This document shows, in pieces, positions 27,018 to 46,904 of a stretch of DNA of 64,000 nucleotides. The stretch is taken from positions 1,426,001 to 1,490,000 of the forward strand of contig JADJWH010000001.1 of assembly GCA_016716465.1 (NCBI GenBank). Reading direction: 5' to 3'. The DNA comes from Gammaproteobacteria bacterium (GTDB lineage Bacteria > Pseudomonadota > Gammaproteobacteria > SZUA-140). The first letter of the stretch is position 1; each line of letters opens with the position of its first letter. The position numbers were made by a program, and so were the translations under genes. The notes under the pieces were generated by a model. It made no database searches and had not been told where the DNA came from. It saw only the letters and a program-made list of their open reading frames with translations.

Positions 27018-27659
27018 TCAGCGCGCCTTGACCGAAGGACGCACGATGACGTCGCCGCCAGCGGCGCCGGGCACGGCGCCCCGCACCAGCAGCAGGTTGC
27101 GCTCGACGTCCACGCGCACCACTTCCAGATTCTGGATGCTGCGCTGCACGTCGCCCATGTGGCCCGCCATGCGCTTGCCCTTGAACACGCGGCCCGGCGA
27201 CTGGCGCTGGCCGATGGAGCCCGGCGCGCGATGCGACAGCGAGTTACCGTGGGTGGCGTCGCCCATGGTGAAGTTGTGGCGCTTGATCGTGCCGGCGAAG
27301 CCCTTGCCCTTGGTGACGCCGCTGACATCGACCTTCTGCCCGGCTTCGAAGATGTCCGCCTTGATCTCGCCACCGACGGCGAGTGCGTCGCCTTCACCGT
27401 CACCCAGACGGAACTCCCACAGGCCGCGCCCGGCCTCGACGCTGGCCTTGGCGTAGTGGCCCGCCTGCGGCTTGGTCACCCGCGTCGCGCGGCGCGCGCC
27501 AGTGGTGACCTGCACGGCGCGATAGCCGTCGTTCTCGACCGTCTTGACCTGCGTGATGCGGTTGGGCGCAACCTCGATCACCGTGACCGGCACGGTGGTG
27601 CCGTCTTCGGTGAAGATGCGCGTCATCCCGTGCTTACGTCCGACTATGCCTAATGTCAT
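27018..27659 (-). CDS. rplC: 50S ribosomal protein L3
   Basis: L3, 213 residues, reaches towards the peptidyl transferase centre. It starts MTLGIVGRKHGMTRIFTEDG and carries VDVSGVTKGKGFAGTIKRH and the methylation-site region GSIGQRQSPGRVFKGKRMAG (the Gln after IG is modified in E. coli by PrmB). Length is normal (209). Confidence 0.99.
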   Translation of the reverse strand: MTLGIVGRKHGMTRIFTEDGTTVPVTVIEVAPNRITQVKTVENDGYRAVQVTTGARRATRVTKPQAGHYAKASVEAGRGLWEFRLGDGEGDALAVGGEIKADIFEAGQKVDVSGVTKGKGFAGTIKRHNFTMGDATHGNSLSHRAPGSIGQRQSPGRVFKGKRMAGHMGDVQRSIQNLEVVRVDVERNLLLVRGAVPGAAGGDVIVRPSVKAR

Positions 27660-27683
27660 GACACCGATTCCTCAATTCGTCCG

Positions 27684-27998
27684 CTAGTGCAGCTTGATCT
27701 GCACATCGACGCCCGCGGCGAGATCCAGCTTCATCAGCGCGTCCACCGTCTTGTCGGTGGGGTCGACGATGTCGAGCAGGCGCTTGTGCGTGCGGATCTC
27801 GTACTGGTCGCGCGCATCCTTGTTGGCGTGCGGCGAGATCAGGATGGTGAAGCGCTCCTTGCGCGTCGGGAGCGGAATCGGCCCCTTCACGTGCGCGCCG
27901 GTGCGCTTGGCGGTCTCCACGATCTCGCGCGCCGAACGGTCGATCAGCCGGTGATCGAACGCCTTCAACCGTATCCGTATCCTTTGACTTGTGGCCAT
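27684..27998 (-). CDS. rpsJ: 30S ribosomal protein S10
   Basis: S10, 104 residues from MATSQRIRIRLKAFDHRL, is a 30S head protein and, with NusB, part of antitermination complexes. The signature GPIPLPTRKERFTILISPHA and KTVDALMKLDLAAGVDVQIK are intact. The start at 27998 is chosen because upstream in-frame codons run into a palindromic repeat. It heads the S10 group, 135 bp after tuf. Confidence 0.98.
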   Translation of the reverse strand: MATSQRIRIRLKAFDHRLIDRSAREIVETAKRTGAHVKGPIPLPTRKERFTILISPHANKDARDQYEIRTHKRLLDIVDPTDKTVDALMKLDLAAGVDVQIKLH

Positions 27999-28030
27999 TG
28001 CGGTTTCCTGATCCTGTTCCTTGCTTAACC

Positions 28031-28054
28031 GGGGACGGACTGAAGTCCGTCCCC
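28031..28054. repeat. GGGGACGGA-family palindrome, copy A
   Basis: An 11-bp stem GGGGACGGACT/AGTCCGTCCCC with a GA centre, 32 bp upstream of rpsJ. It is the reverse orientation of copy B. Confidence 0.9.
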
Positions 28055-28094
28055 TTGCCTTTGTCCTTTTCCGGTGCTGTTGAACCGGATGTTC

Positions 28095-28118
28095 GGGGAC
28101 GGACTTCAGTCCGTCCCC
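28095..28118. repeat. GGGGACGGA-family palindrome, copy B
   Basis: The same 11-bp stem with a TC centre, 15 bp past the stop of the first tuf gene. The bases on the tuf side match the copy behind the second tuf gene (45149). There is no T tail on the minus strand. Confidence 0.9.
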
Positions 28119-28133
28119 GCTCTGCATGACGGA

Positions 28134-29324
<1,191 letters not shown>

Positions 29325-29370
29325 CGGAGTTCCCCTTGTTCTCTATTTCAGCTCTGTTGATGGCAATTCG

Positions 29371-31470
<2,100 letters not shown>

Positions 31471-31499
31471 GTCTCGTCCTGCCTACTGTCCGGTTTAAT

Positions 31500-31523
31500 G
31501 GGGACGGACTTAGGTCCGTCCCC
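31500..31523. repeat. GGGGACGGA-family palindrome, copy C
   Basis: A 10-bp stem GGGGACGGAC/GTCCGTCCCC with a TTAG loop sits in the 66-bp gap between rpsG and fusA. It interrupts a run of genes that must be co-expressed, so it is unlikely to be a strong terminator. Confidence 0.88.
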
Positions 31524-31536
31524 GCTCCTGAATCTG

Positions 31537-32007
31537 TTACCAGCGGTAATGCGAGAAGGCCTTGTTGGCCTCCGCCATGCGATGCGTATCCTCGCGCTTC
31601 TTCACCGCCGCGCCGCGGTTCTCGCAGGCGTCGAGGATTTCCGCCGCCAGGCGCAGACCCATGGTCTTCTCGCTGCGGTTGCGCGCGGTGTCGACCAGCC
31701 AGCGCATGGCCAGCGCCTGGCCGCGGTCGCCGCGCACTTCCATCGGCACCTGGTAGGTGGCGCCGCCGACGCGGCGGGACTTGACCTCGACCAGCGGGCG
31801 GATGTTCTCCAGCGCCTTGATCAGGCTGTCCAGCGGATCGCCCTTGTTCTTCGAGGCGACCTGGTCCAGCGCGCCGTAGACGATGCGCTCGGCGATCGAC
31901 TTCTTGCCGCTGGTCATGATCATGTTGATGAACTTCGCCAGATTCCGGTTTCCGTACTTCGGATCCGGCATCCGTTCCCGCTTCGCTGCTACTCTACGTC
32001 TCGCCAT
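31537..32007 (-). CDS. rpsG: 30S ribosomal protein S7
   Basis: S7, 156 residues, nucleates the 30S head and in E. coli represses the str operon from the rpsL-rpsG gap. It starts MARRRVAAKRERMPDPKYGN and contains FINMIMTSGKKSIAERIVYG and VGGATYQVPMEVRGDRGQAL. It ends FSHYRW, of the short type. The gap to rpsL is only 31 bp. Confidence 0.99.
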   Translation of the reverse strand: MARRRVAAKRERMPDPKYGNRNLAKFINMIMTSGKKSIAERIVYGALDQVASKNKGDPLDSLIKALENIRPLVEVKSRRVGGATYQVPMEVRGDRGQALAMRWLVDTARNRSEKTMGLRLAAEILDACENRGAAVKKREDTHRMAEANKAFSHYRW

Positions 32008-32038
32008 CGTCGTTTAATCCATCAAGCTTGTCGGCTGA

Positions 32039-32413
32039 TCAACCCTTGGGGCGCTTGGCGCCGTACTTCGAGCGGCCCTGGCGCCGTCCGTCCACGCCGG
32101 AGGTATCCAGGCTGCCGCGCACGGTGTGGTAACGCACACCCGGCAGGTCCTTGACACGTCCGCCGCGGATCAGCACCACGGAGTGTTCCTGCAGGTTGTG
32201 CCCTTCGCCACCTATATATGAGGTGACCTCCATCCCGTTGGTCAGGCGTACGCGGGCGACCTTGCGCAGCGCCGAGTTCGGCTTCTTGGGGGTCGTGGTG
32301 TAGACACGCGTACACACCCCACGCTTCTGCGGGCACCCTTCCAGCGCGGGCACCGTGCTCTTGGCGGTTTTACGTGACCGCGGCTTTCTAACCAATTGAT
32401 TGACTGTCGCCAT
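32039..32413 (-). CDS. rpsL: 30S ribosomal protein S12
   Basis: S12, 124 residues, monitors decoding in the A site. It starts MATVNQLVRKPRSRK and contains CTRVYTTTPKKPNSALRKV and GGRVKDLPGVRYHTVRG. The lysines in the TPKKPNS and RVKDLPG loops that are altered in streptomycin-resistant mutants are wild type. It is first in its operon and has a strong promoter 140 bp upstream. Confidence 0.99.
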   Translation of the reverse strand: MATVNQLVRKPRSRKTAKSTVPALEGCPQKRGVCTRVYTTTPKKPNSALRKVARVRLTNGMEVTSYIGGEGHNLQEHSVVLIRGGRVKDLPGVRYHTVRGSLDTSGVDGRRQGRSKYGAKRPKG

Positions 32414-32552
32414 TCCGACTTACCCCACCCCTCATAAACGTTAAGCGTCCAGCCAGTGGGACGGGGCGCCTAGGACGCAGCCGCCAACGGTTGAACGCTT
32501 ATTATTGAGTGCCTTACTTGAGAGAAGCAGATCGCTTCTGCAAAGACGCGAA

Positions 32553-32581
32553 AGTTTAGGGTGATAATCCGCGGCTGTCAA
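32553..32581 (-). promoter_or_regulatory. Sigma-70 promoter of the rpsL-rpsG-fusA-tuf operon
   Basis: On the minus strand TTGACA (32576-32581) and TAAACT (32553-32558) are separated by exactly 17 bases. The -35 box is a perfect match to consensus. It lies 140 bp upstream of rpsL, leaving a leader of roughly 130 bases. Confidence 0.8.
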
Positions 32582-32742
32582 GTAATCGCGCGGCGGAAAA
32601 CACTGCGCCAAGGCCCCGACGCGGCACCCAAAATTGAAGGGGGGACGGGCTGACGCCTGCCCCCTCGGTCCGGGTAATACACCCCAGCGGGGCGGAACTC
32701 GGCGACGTCAGATCCCCCATAACGAAACCATCCCAACGGGGC

Positions 32743-32766
32743 GGGGACGGACTTCAGTCCGTCCCC
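32743..32766. repeat. GGGGACGGA-family palindrome, copy D
   Basis: An 11-bp stem GGGGACGGACT/AGTCCGTCCCC with a TC centre, between the rpoC terminator and the rpsL promoter. Confidence 0.9.
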
Positions 32767-32790
32767 GGACCTCCGGCCAGATGTACCCCC

Positions 32791-32825
32791 GAAAAAAAAC
32801 GGGGACGGAATGCAATTCCGTCCCC
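32791..32825 (-). terminator. Rho-independent terminator of rpoBC made from a family palindrome (copy E)
   Basis: The 10-bp stem GGGGACGGAA/TTCCGTCCCC with a 5-base loop (32801-32825) is followed on the minus strand by C and then eight T residues. Its innermost pair is A-T where other copies have C-G, a compensating change. It lies 57 bp past the rpoC stop. Confidence 0.85.
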
Positions 32826-32840
32826 GGGATAGAGATAGAA

Positions 32841-32875
32841 GGCGGGGGGACAGACGGGCAGTCCGTCCCCCCGCC
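32841..32875. repeat. GGGGACGGA-family palindrome, copy F (long, imperfect)
   Basis: An extended stem GGCGGGGGGAC.../...GTCCCCCCGCC with one mismatch and a GGGCA loop lies six bases past the rpoC stop. It has no T tail; with copy E it forms a double hairpin behind rpoC. Confidence 0.85.
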
Positions 32876-32881
32876 CTGGTT

Positions 32882-37075
<4,194 letters not shown>

Positions 37076-37147
37076 AGCCGTCTCTCCCGATCAGATTCGC
37101 TTGTAACCCGGCGGACGCCGCGCGTCCGCCCGCTGTGCAATCCCGCC

Positions 37148-41404
<4,257 letters not shown>

Positions 41405-41569
41405 CGGAGTTCCTCGAGAATAGATATTCAATCAGCGGTCTTCATAACTGCACTTGCCGGGCGAACGCATGCCGGACGGAAAAGAAAAGAAAACCCGTAC
41501 CCCGCATCCGCCGGAGGCGAATGCGGGGCAAAGGTCTTCTTGGGACTTTCCGTACAGCGGGAAGTTCGC

Positions 41570-41947
41570 TTACTTGATTTCAACCGTCGCGCCGGCCTCC
41601 TCAAGCTGCTTTTTGATGCTGTCCGCATCCGCCTTCGACACGCCTTCCTTGACCGGGGACGGCGCGCCCTCGACCAGATCCTTGGCCTCTTTCAGACCCA
41701 GGCCGGTTATGGCGCGGATGACCTTGATGACGTTGACCTTATTATCACCGAAAGCCTTCAAAATGACAGTAAATTCGGTCTTCTCCTCGGCGGCGGCGGC
41801 ACCACCGGCGGCGGGCGCGGCAACGGCCACGGTCGCGGCCGCGGCGGAGACGCCGAACTTGTCTTCCATCGCCTTGATCAGGTCGACGACCTCGAGGACC
41901 GTCATCTTGGAAATGGCATCCAGAATATCGTTGGTGCTGACTGACAT
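41570..41947 (-). CDS. rplL: 50S ribosomal protein L7/L12
   Basis: L12, 125 residues, forms the stalk dimers that recruit translation factors. The N-terminal dimer domain (MSVSTNDILDAISKMTVLEV), an alanine-rich hinge (about 38-55) and the C-terminal domain with EKTEFTVILKAFGDNKVNVI and GLKEAKDLVEGAPSPVKEG are all present. It lies 55 bp after rplJ; the gap to rpoB is 165 bp. Confidence 0.99.
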   Translation of the reverse strand: MSVSTNDILDAISKMTVLEVVDLIKAMEDKFGVSAAAATVAVAAPAAGGAAAAEEKTEFTVILKAFGDNKVNVIKVIRAITGLGLKEAKDLVEGAPSPVKEGVSKADADSIKKQLEEAGATVEIK

Positions 41948-42002
41948 GGTCTATGCTCCTAAATCTTGAATGTAATCAGTTGATAAGTAAGCCCGGCGGC
42001 AC

Positions 42003-42530
42003 TCAGGCCGCGGCCTGTTTCTGATCGCGGACGGCGGCCACGGTACGGGCCAGTTTGTTCGCCGGCTCGGCCAGCGTACGCACAAACTTCCCGATCGGCG
42101 CCTTCATCACGGCCATCAGCTGGCTGATCGCCTCGCTCTTGGTCGGCATCTGCGCCAATCTTTTGGCGTCTTCCGGCGCCAGCAGCTTGCCGCGCAATGC
42201 CACGACCTTGATGATGAGCTTCTCGTTCGTCTTCGCGAAGTCGGTCAGGACCCGCGCGGCGGCGGCCGGATCTTCCTTCGATAAGGCGAGGATCAGCGGC
42301 CCGACGAAGCCCTCCTGCATGCACGCGAATTCCGTCTCCGAGACCGCCTTGCGCGCGAGCGTGTTCTTGACCACGCGCAGGTAGACACCGGACTGACGGG
42401 CCTTGCGCCGCAGATCGGTCAAAGCCTCGACCGTGAGACCGCTGTATTCCGCCGCGATGGCGGATTGCGCAGTGCTGGCCTCACGGGCCACGTCGGCGAC
42501 GATTGCCTTCTTGTCTTCAAGCGATAACAA
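42003..42530 (-). CDS. rplJ: 50S ribosomal protein L10
   Basis: L10, 175 residues, anchors the L12 dimers to 23S rRNA and, as the L10-L12 complex, represses its own operon in E. coli. It starts MLSLEDKKAIVADVAREAST and has GVYLRVVKNTLARKAV. The C-terminal helix that binds L12 is FVRTLAEPANKLARTVAAVR. It has its own promoter and leader in the 287-bp gap before it. Confidence 0.99.
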   Translation of the reverse strand: MLSLEDKKAIVADVAREASTAQSAIAAEYSGLTVEALTDLRRKARQSGVYLRVVKNTLARKAVSETEFACMQEGFVGPLILALSKEDPAAAARVLTDFAKTNEKLIIKVVALRGKLLAPEDAKRLAQMPTKSEAISQLMAVMKAPIGKFVRTLAEPANKLARTVAAVRDQKQAAA

Positions 42531-42690
42531 GCGTTCACCTCCCAGTTCGCCATGCCCTCCCGTTCCGGGTCCGCATGGCGTCGTTTACGCCACGGGCGCG
42601 CACACTGCGCACGCCCACCCACGGCGACCTTGCAGGAGGAAATCCTGTGCGGGTCTCACCGTCTACGCAGGCAGAAGACCCGGTTCCCCG
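42531..42690 (-). promoter_or_regulatory. Probable L10 (rplJ) mRNA leader
   Basis: The transcript from the promoter at 42698-42726 would have about 160 bases before rplJ. It contains GCCTGCGTAGACGGTGAGAC, which resembles the purine-rich kink-turn part of known L10-leader RNAs, followed by AGGATTTCCTCCT pairing. Autoregulation by L10-L12 is inferred from other gammaproteobacteria. Confidence 0.6.
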
Positions 42691-42697
42691 GGGATTC

Positions 42698-42726
42698 AGC
42701 TTAGGCCGTCCACGCCCCCCTGTCAG
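42698..42726 (-). promoter_or_regulatory. Sigma-70-like promoter of rplJL-rpoBC
   Basis: On the minus strand CTGACA (42721-42726) and TAAGCT (42698-42703) are 17 bases apart. This places a start site near 42690 in the rplA-rplJ gap, where E. coli also has its rplJ promoter. Confidence 0.6.
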
Positions 42727-42817
42727 GGATGCGGCGCGGCGCCTGCGGTCTTCGACGTCCTCCGCCCGCGGCCGTTGGCCCGGCGGGGATGCCCAAAGTC
42801 TGTCGCGCGACCCAGGC

Positions 42818-43510
42818 CTATTCGGCCAGGGTCGATTGATCGATGATCAGGCCCGGCCCCATGGTGCTCGAGACCGAGATCTTCTTCATGTAGATGCCCT
42901 TGGCGGTGCCCGGCTTGGCCTTGTTGAGCGCGCCCAGCAGCGCGGACAGGTTCTCGCGCAGCGCCGGCACGGTGAAGCTCGCCTTGCCGATCACGCAGTG
43001 CACGATGCCGGCCTTGTCGGTGCGGTACTGCACCTGACCCGCCTTCGCATTCTTCACCGCCGTGACCACATCGGGCGTCACCGTCCCCACCTTGGGGTTC
43101 GGCATCAGGCCGCGGGGACCGAGGATCTGGCCCAGCTGGCCGACGACGCGCATCGCGTCGGGGGTGGCGATCGCCACATCGAAATCCAGGTTCCCGGCCT
43201 TGATGGACGCGGCGAGGTCGTCGAACCCGACGATGTCGGCGCCCGCCGCCTTGGCGGCCTCGGCCTTCTCGCCCTGGGCGAACACCGCGACGCGCATCGA
43301 CTTGCCCGTGCCGTTCGGCAGCACGGTCGAGCCGCGCACCATCTGGTCCGACTTGCGGGTATCGACGCCGAGATTCACGGCGACGTCGACCGTCTCATCG
43401 AACTTCGCGGTCGCCAGTTCCTTCAACAGCGCGAGCGCCTCATCGAGCGGGTACTGCTTGCCGGGCACGGTCTTCCCGCGGATCAGTTTGTTGCGTTTGG
43501 ACAGCGCCAT
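42818..43510 (-). CDS. rplA: 50S ribosomal protein L1
   Basis: L1, 230 residues from MALSKRNKLIRG, forms the mobile stalk that guides E-site tRNA release and represses rplKA in E. coli. Conserved parts are LATAKFDETVDVAVNLGVD, the signature LMPNPKVGTVTPDV, and GKASFTVPALRENLSALLG. The ATG at 43510 is two bases from the rplK stop. Codons further upstream in frame belong to rplK. Confidence 0.99.
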   Translation of the reverse strand: MALSKRNKLIRGKTVPGKQYPLDEALALLKELATAKFDETVDVAVNLGVDTRKSDQMVRGSTVLPNGTGKSMRVAVFAQGEKAEAAKAAGADIVGFDDLAASIKAGNLDFDVAIATPDAMRVVGQLGQILGPRGLMPNPKVGTVTPDVVTAVKNAKAGQVQYRTDKAGIVHCVIGKASFTVPALRENLSALLGALNKAKPGTAKGIYMKKISVSSTMGPGLIIDQSTLAE

Positions 43511-43511
43511 G

Positions 43512-43943
43512 TCACACCCCCTCCGAGTCGAGGCCCATGCTGCGCGCGCTGCCGGCGATGGTGCGCACGGCGGCATCCAGATCCGCGGCGGTCAGGTCGG
43601 GCATCTTGGTCTTGGCGATCTCCTCGAGCTGCGCGCGCGTCACCTTGCCCACCTTGACGGTGTTCGGCGTGGCGCTGCCCGAGGCGATGCCGACGGCCTT
43701 CTTCAGCAGCACCGAGGCCGGCGGGGTCTTGATGACGAAGGTGAAGCTGCGATCACTGTAAACGGTGATCACCACCGGCAGGGGCATGCCCTGCTCCATC
43801 TTCTGGGTCTGGGCGTTGAACGCCTTGCAGAACTCCATGATGTTGACGCCGGCCTGGCCGAGCGCCGGACCGACCGGCGGGCTCGGATTGGCCTGCCCGG
43901 CGGCCACCTGCAGCTTGATGTACTTGTCGACTTTCTTTGCCAT
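43512..43943 (-). CDS. rplK: 50S ribosomal protein L11
   Basis: L11, 143 residues, binds the GTPase-associated centre of 23S rRNA and is needed for the RelA stringent response. It starts MAKKVDKYIKLQVAAGQANP with the flexible PSPPVGPALGQAGVNIMEF and ends with the RNA-binding TIAGSARSMGLDSEGV. Length is close to E. coli (142). Confidence 0.99.
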   Translation of the reverse strand: MAKKVDKYIKLQVAAGQANPSPPVGPALGQAGVNIMEFCKAFNAQTQKMEQGMPLPVVITVYSDRSFTFVIKTPPASVLLKKAVGIASGSATPNTVKVGKVTRAQLEEIAKTKMPDLTAADLDAAVRTIAGSARSMGLDSEGV

Positions 43944-43998
43944 TGCTCACTCCCGGGTGCAAGCGCCTCGCGGCTCCCCGCTCTATTAATAAAACTCC

Positions 43999-44084
43999 AG
44001 GACTAAGGACTTAGGACTAAGGACTGAGTCAAACCCACAACCCCGTCGTCCAGATCATCCTTAGTCCTTAGTCCTTAGTCCTTA
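43999..44084. repeat. Inverted arrays of the CCTTAGT heptad between nusG and rplK
   Basis: Four AGGACT(A/T)-type heptads at 43999-44027 face the complementary array CCTTAGTCCTTAGTCCTTAG... at 44059-44084, with about 31 bases between them. The last heptad supplies the TAA stop of nusG. The arms can pair into a long A/T- and G/C-mixed stem. Confidence 0.88.
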
Positions 44085-44615
44085 TCCCTTCTCCACCTGC
44101 CCGAATTCCAGCTCCAGCGGGGTGGAACGGCCGAAGATGGTCACCGCCACGCGCAGGCGGCTCTTCTCGTAATTGACCTCTTCGACGACGCCGCTGAAGT
44201 CCGCGAACGGACCCTCGATGACGCGCACGACCTCGCCGGGCTCGAACAGCACCTTCGGCTTCGGCTTCTCGACGCCTTCCTGGATGCGGTCGATGATCTG
44301 CTGCGCCTCCTTGTCGGAGATCGGCGCCGGCCGGTCGGAAGTGCCGCCGATGAAACCCATGACCTTGGGCACTTCCTTCACCAGGTGCCAGGTGGTGTCG
44401 TTCATCTCCATCTGGATCAGCACGTAGCCGGGGAAGAACTTGCGGTCGCTCTTGCGCTTCTGGCCGCCGCGCATCTCGATGACTTCCTCGGTGGGGACCA
44501 GGATATCGCCGAACAGCTCGGCCACGCCGCTGTGCGAAATGCGTTCCTTCAGGGAGCGCACCGCCTGCTGTTCGAAGCCGGAATAGACATGCACCACGTA
44601 CCACCGCTTAGCCAT
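44082..44615 (-). CDS. nusG: Transcription termination/antitermination protein NusG
   Basis: NusG, 177 residues, binds the RNA polymerase clamp to aid elongation and contacts Rho or S10. The N-terminal domain has MAKRWYVVHVYSGFEQQAVR and FFPGYVLIQMEMNDTTWHLV. The C-terminal KOW domain has FEPGEVVRVIEGPFADFSGV. The stop codon is part of a heptad repeat array. It lies six bases after secE. Confidence 0.98.
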   Translation of the reverse strand: MAKRWYVVHVYSGFEQQAVRSLKERISHSGVAELFGDILVPTEEVIEMRGGQKRKSDRKFFPGYVLIQMEMNDTTWHLVKEVPKVMGFIGGTSDRPAPISDKEAQQIIDRIQEGVEKPKPKVLFEPGEVVRVIEGPFADFSGVVEEVNYEKSRLRVAVTIFGRSTPLELEFGQVEKG

Positions 44616-44621
44616 GTGCCA

Positions 44622-44972
44622 TCAGCCCCCTTGGCCCGTAAATAGCTTTACCAACCACGTCAGGAACGAATCGAAGATCCACAGGATGACCGCCGTCACC
44701 AACACCATCCCCATGACCACCAGCGTGGTCTGGATGGTTTCCTTGCGCGTGGGCCAGACGACCTTGCGCACCTCGGTGCGGGCCTCGCCGATGAAGGCCC
44801 AGGTGTGCTGGCCGGCCGCGGTCTGAAAGAACACGGCACTGGCGACGCCGATCGCCACCAGCAGGCCCAGCACCCGCAGCAGCAGGGAGGTGTCCTCCCC
44901 GTAATAATAGAAAGCCCCGAGCGCCCCCGCCACGATCAGCGCGGCCAACAGGAACTTGATCTTGTCGCCCAT
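44622..44972 (-). CDS. secE: Preprotein translocase subunit SecE
   Basis: SecE, 116 residues from MGDKIKFLLAALIVAG, clamps SecY in the inner membrane. Three hydrophobic segments are visible, around residues 5-21, 30-50 and 85-108, as in the three-helix form of E. coli. The conserved amphipathic stretch EVRKVVWPTRKETIQTTLVV precedes the last helix. Longer in-frame upstream sequence runs into the tRNA-Trp terminator, so the start at 44972 is preferred. Confidence 0.97.
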   Translation of the reverse strand: MGDKIKFLLAALIVAGALGAFYYYGEDTSLLLRVLGLLVAIGVASAVFFQTAAGQHTWAFIGEARTEVRKVVWPTRKETIQTTLVVMGMVLVTAVILWIFDSFLTWLVKLFTGQGG

Positions 44973-45000
44973 AACCTCAAACACCAAAATGTATGAAGTG

Positions 45001-45032
45001 AAAAAATCAGGAGTCCGACAATCCGTGACTCC
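45001..45032 (-). terminator. Terminator between tRNA-Trp and secE
   Basis: A GGAGTC/GACTCC stem with an 11-base loop (45010-45032) is followed on the minus strand by TGATTTTTTC. It would end the tuf-tRNA transcript before secE. Confidence 0.65.
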
Positions 45033-45053
45033 CCCACTTCCCACCCGTTCAAT

Positions 45054-45130
45054 TGGCAGGCCAGGAGGGAATCGAACCCCCAACCTGCGGTTTTGGAGAC
45101 CGCCGCTCTGCCAATTGAGCTACTGGCCCT
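45054..45130 (-). tRNA. tRNA-Trp (anticodon CCA), with one extra base in the acceptor stem
   Basis: The cloverleaf reads from 45130 down with D-stem GCTC/GAGC, anticodon loop CTCCAAA in a GCGGT/ACCGC stem, T-loop TTCGATT and an encoded CCA end. The 3' acceptor strand CTGGCCT pairs perfectly with AGGCCAG, but the sequence shows AGGGCCAG, one G too many (77 instead of 76 bases). If the mature end is G at 45129, position 1 would pair as G-U. It sits between tuf and secE. Confidence 0.95.
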
Positions 45131-45148
45131 AAACTTTAAATTAAATCC

Positions 45149-45172
45149 GGGGACGGACTTCAGTCCGTCCCC
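45149..45172. repeat. GGGGACGGA-family palindrome, copy G
   Basis: An 11-bp stem with a TC centre, ten bases past the stop of the second tuf. On the minus strand it is followed by GGATTTAATTT, so it may terminate weakly before tRNA-Trp. The flank towards tuf equals that of copy B. Confidence 0.9.
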
Positions 45173-45181
45173 GCTCTGCAT

Positions 45182-46372
<1,191 letters not shown>

Positions 46373-46468
46373 TGGACTGTCTCCCAAAAATTCTGGTTGC
46401 CTAACACGCCGGAGCGCTCATTCCCTAAAATCCCCGAAGACCCCAGGACCTGCGCCAGATGCCTGAGG

Positions 46469-46544
<76 letters not shown>

Positions 46545-46555
46545 CTAGGATCTTC

Positions 46556-46629
<74 letters not shown>

Positions 46630-46694
46630 CTGCTCAGCTATAGACCCGGCAGATGCCCGGTCCCTCATCACGTCCGCTCTACAACGGCGATTCC

Positions 46695-46779
46695 TGGTGG
46701 AGGGGGGAGGATTCGAACCTCCGAAGGCAGAGCCGTCAGATTTACAGTCTGATCCCTTTGGCCGCTCGGGAACCCCTCC
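46695..46779 (-). tRNA. tRNA-Tyr (anticodon GTA)
   Basis: An 85-base class II cloverleaf beginning GGAGGGGTTCCCGAGCGG, anticodon loop TGTAAAT, a long variable arm (ACGGCTCTGCCTTC), acceptor GGAGGGG paired with CCCCTCC and an encoded CCA end. It is first in the tRNA-tuf transcript. Confidence 0.97.
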
Positions 46780-46794
46780 CAAAGCAAGCCGCCT

Positions 46795-46823
46795 ATTTTG
46801 CTGGTGTATCCGTGCCTTGTCAA
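46795..46823 (-). promoter_or_regulatory. Sigma-70 promoter of the tRNA-tuf operon
   Basis: On the minus strand TTGACA (46818-46823) and CAAAAT (46795-46800) are 17 bases apart. The predicted start lies just upstream of tRNA-Tyr. Confidence 0.75.
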
Positions 46824-46904
46824 CATTGAAACCCGGCCCGCGCGGAGGCCCGGCGACCGGGAATCCGCGCCACCCGACGCACCGAAATATGGCGTGCGCG
46901 CGGC

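Larger units (their letters stand above)
32414..32881. other. 468-bp gap between rpsL and rpoC: promoter, palindromes and terminator
   Basis: This is the longest non-coding stretch of the window. On the rpsL side it holds a sigma-70 promoter (32553-32581) and a leader of about 130 bases with a small GAAGC/GCTTC hairpin. The rpoC side holds three strong palindromes (32743-32766, 32801-32825, 32841-32875) and a decayed fourth near 32638-32665. I see no open reading frame that resembles a protein here. Confidence 0.85.

Noticed and set aside
28031..28118. The two palindromes before rpsJ as the S10 leader target of L4
   Set aside because: They belong to a family found also at rpoC, fusA and tRNA-Trp, so they are not specific to the S10 leader. 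I did not find the L4-binding hairpin.
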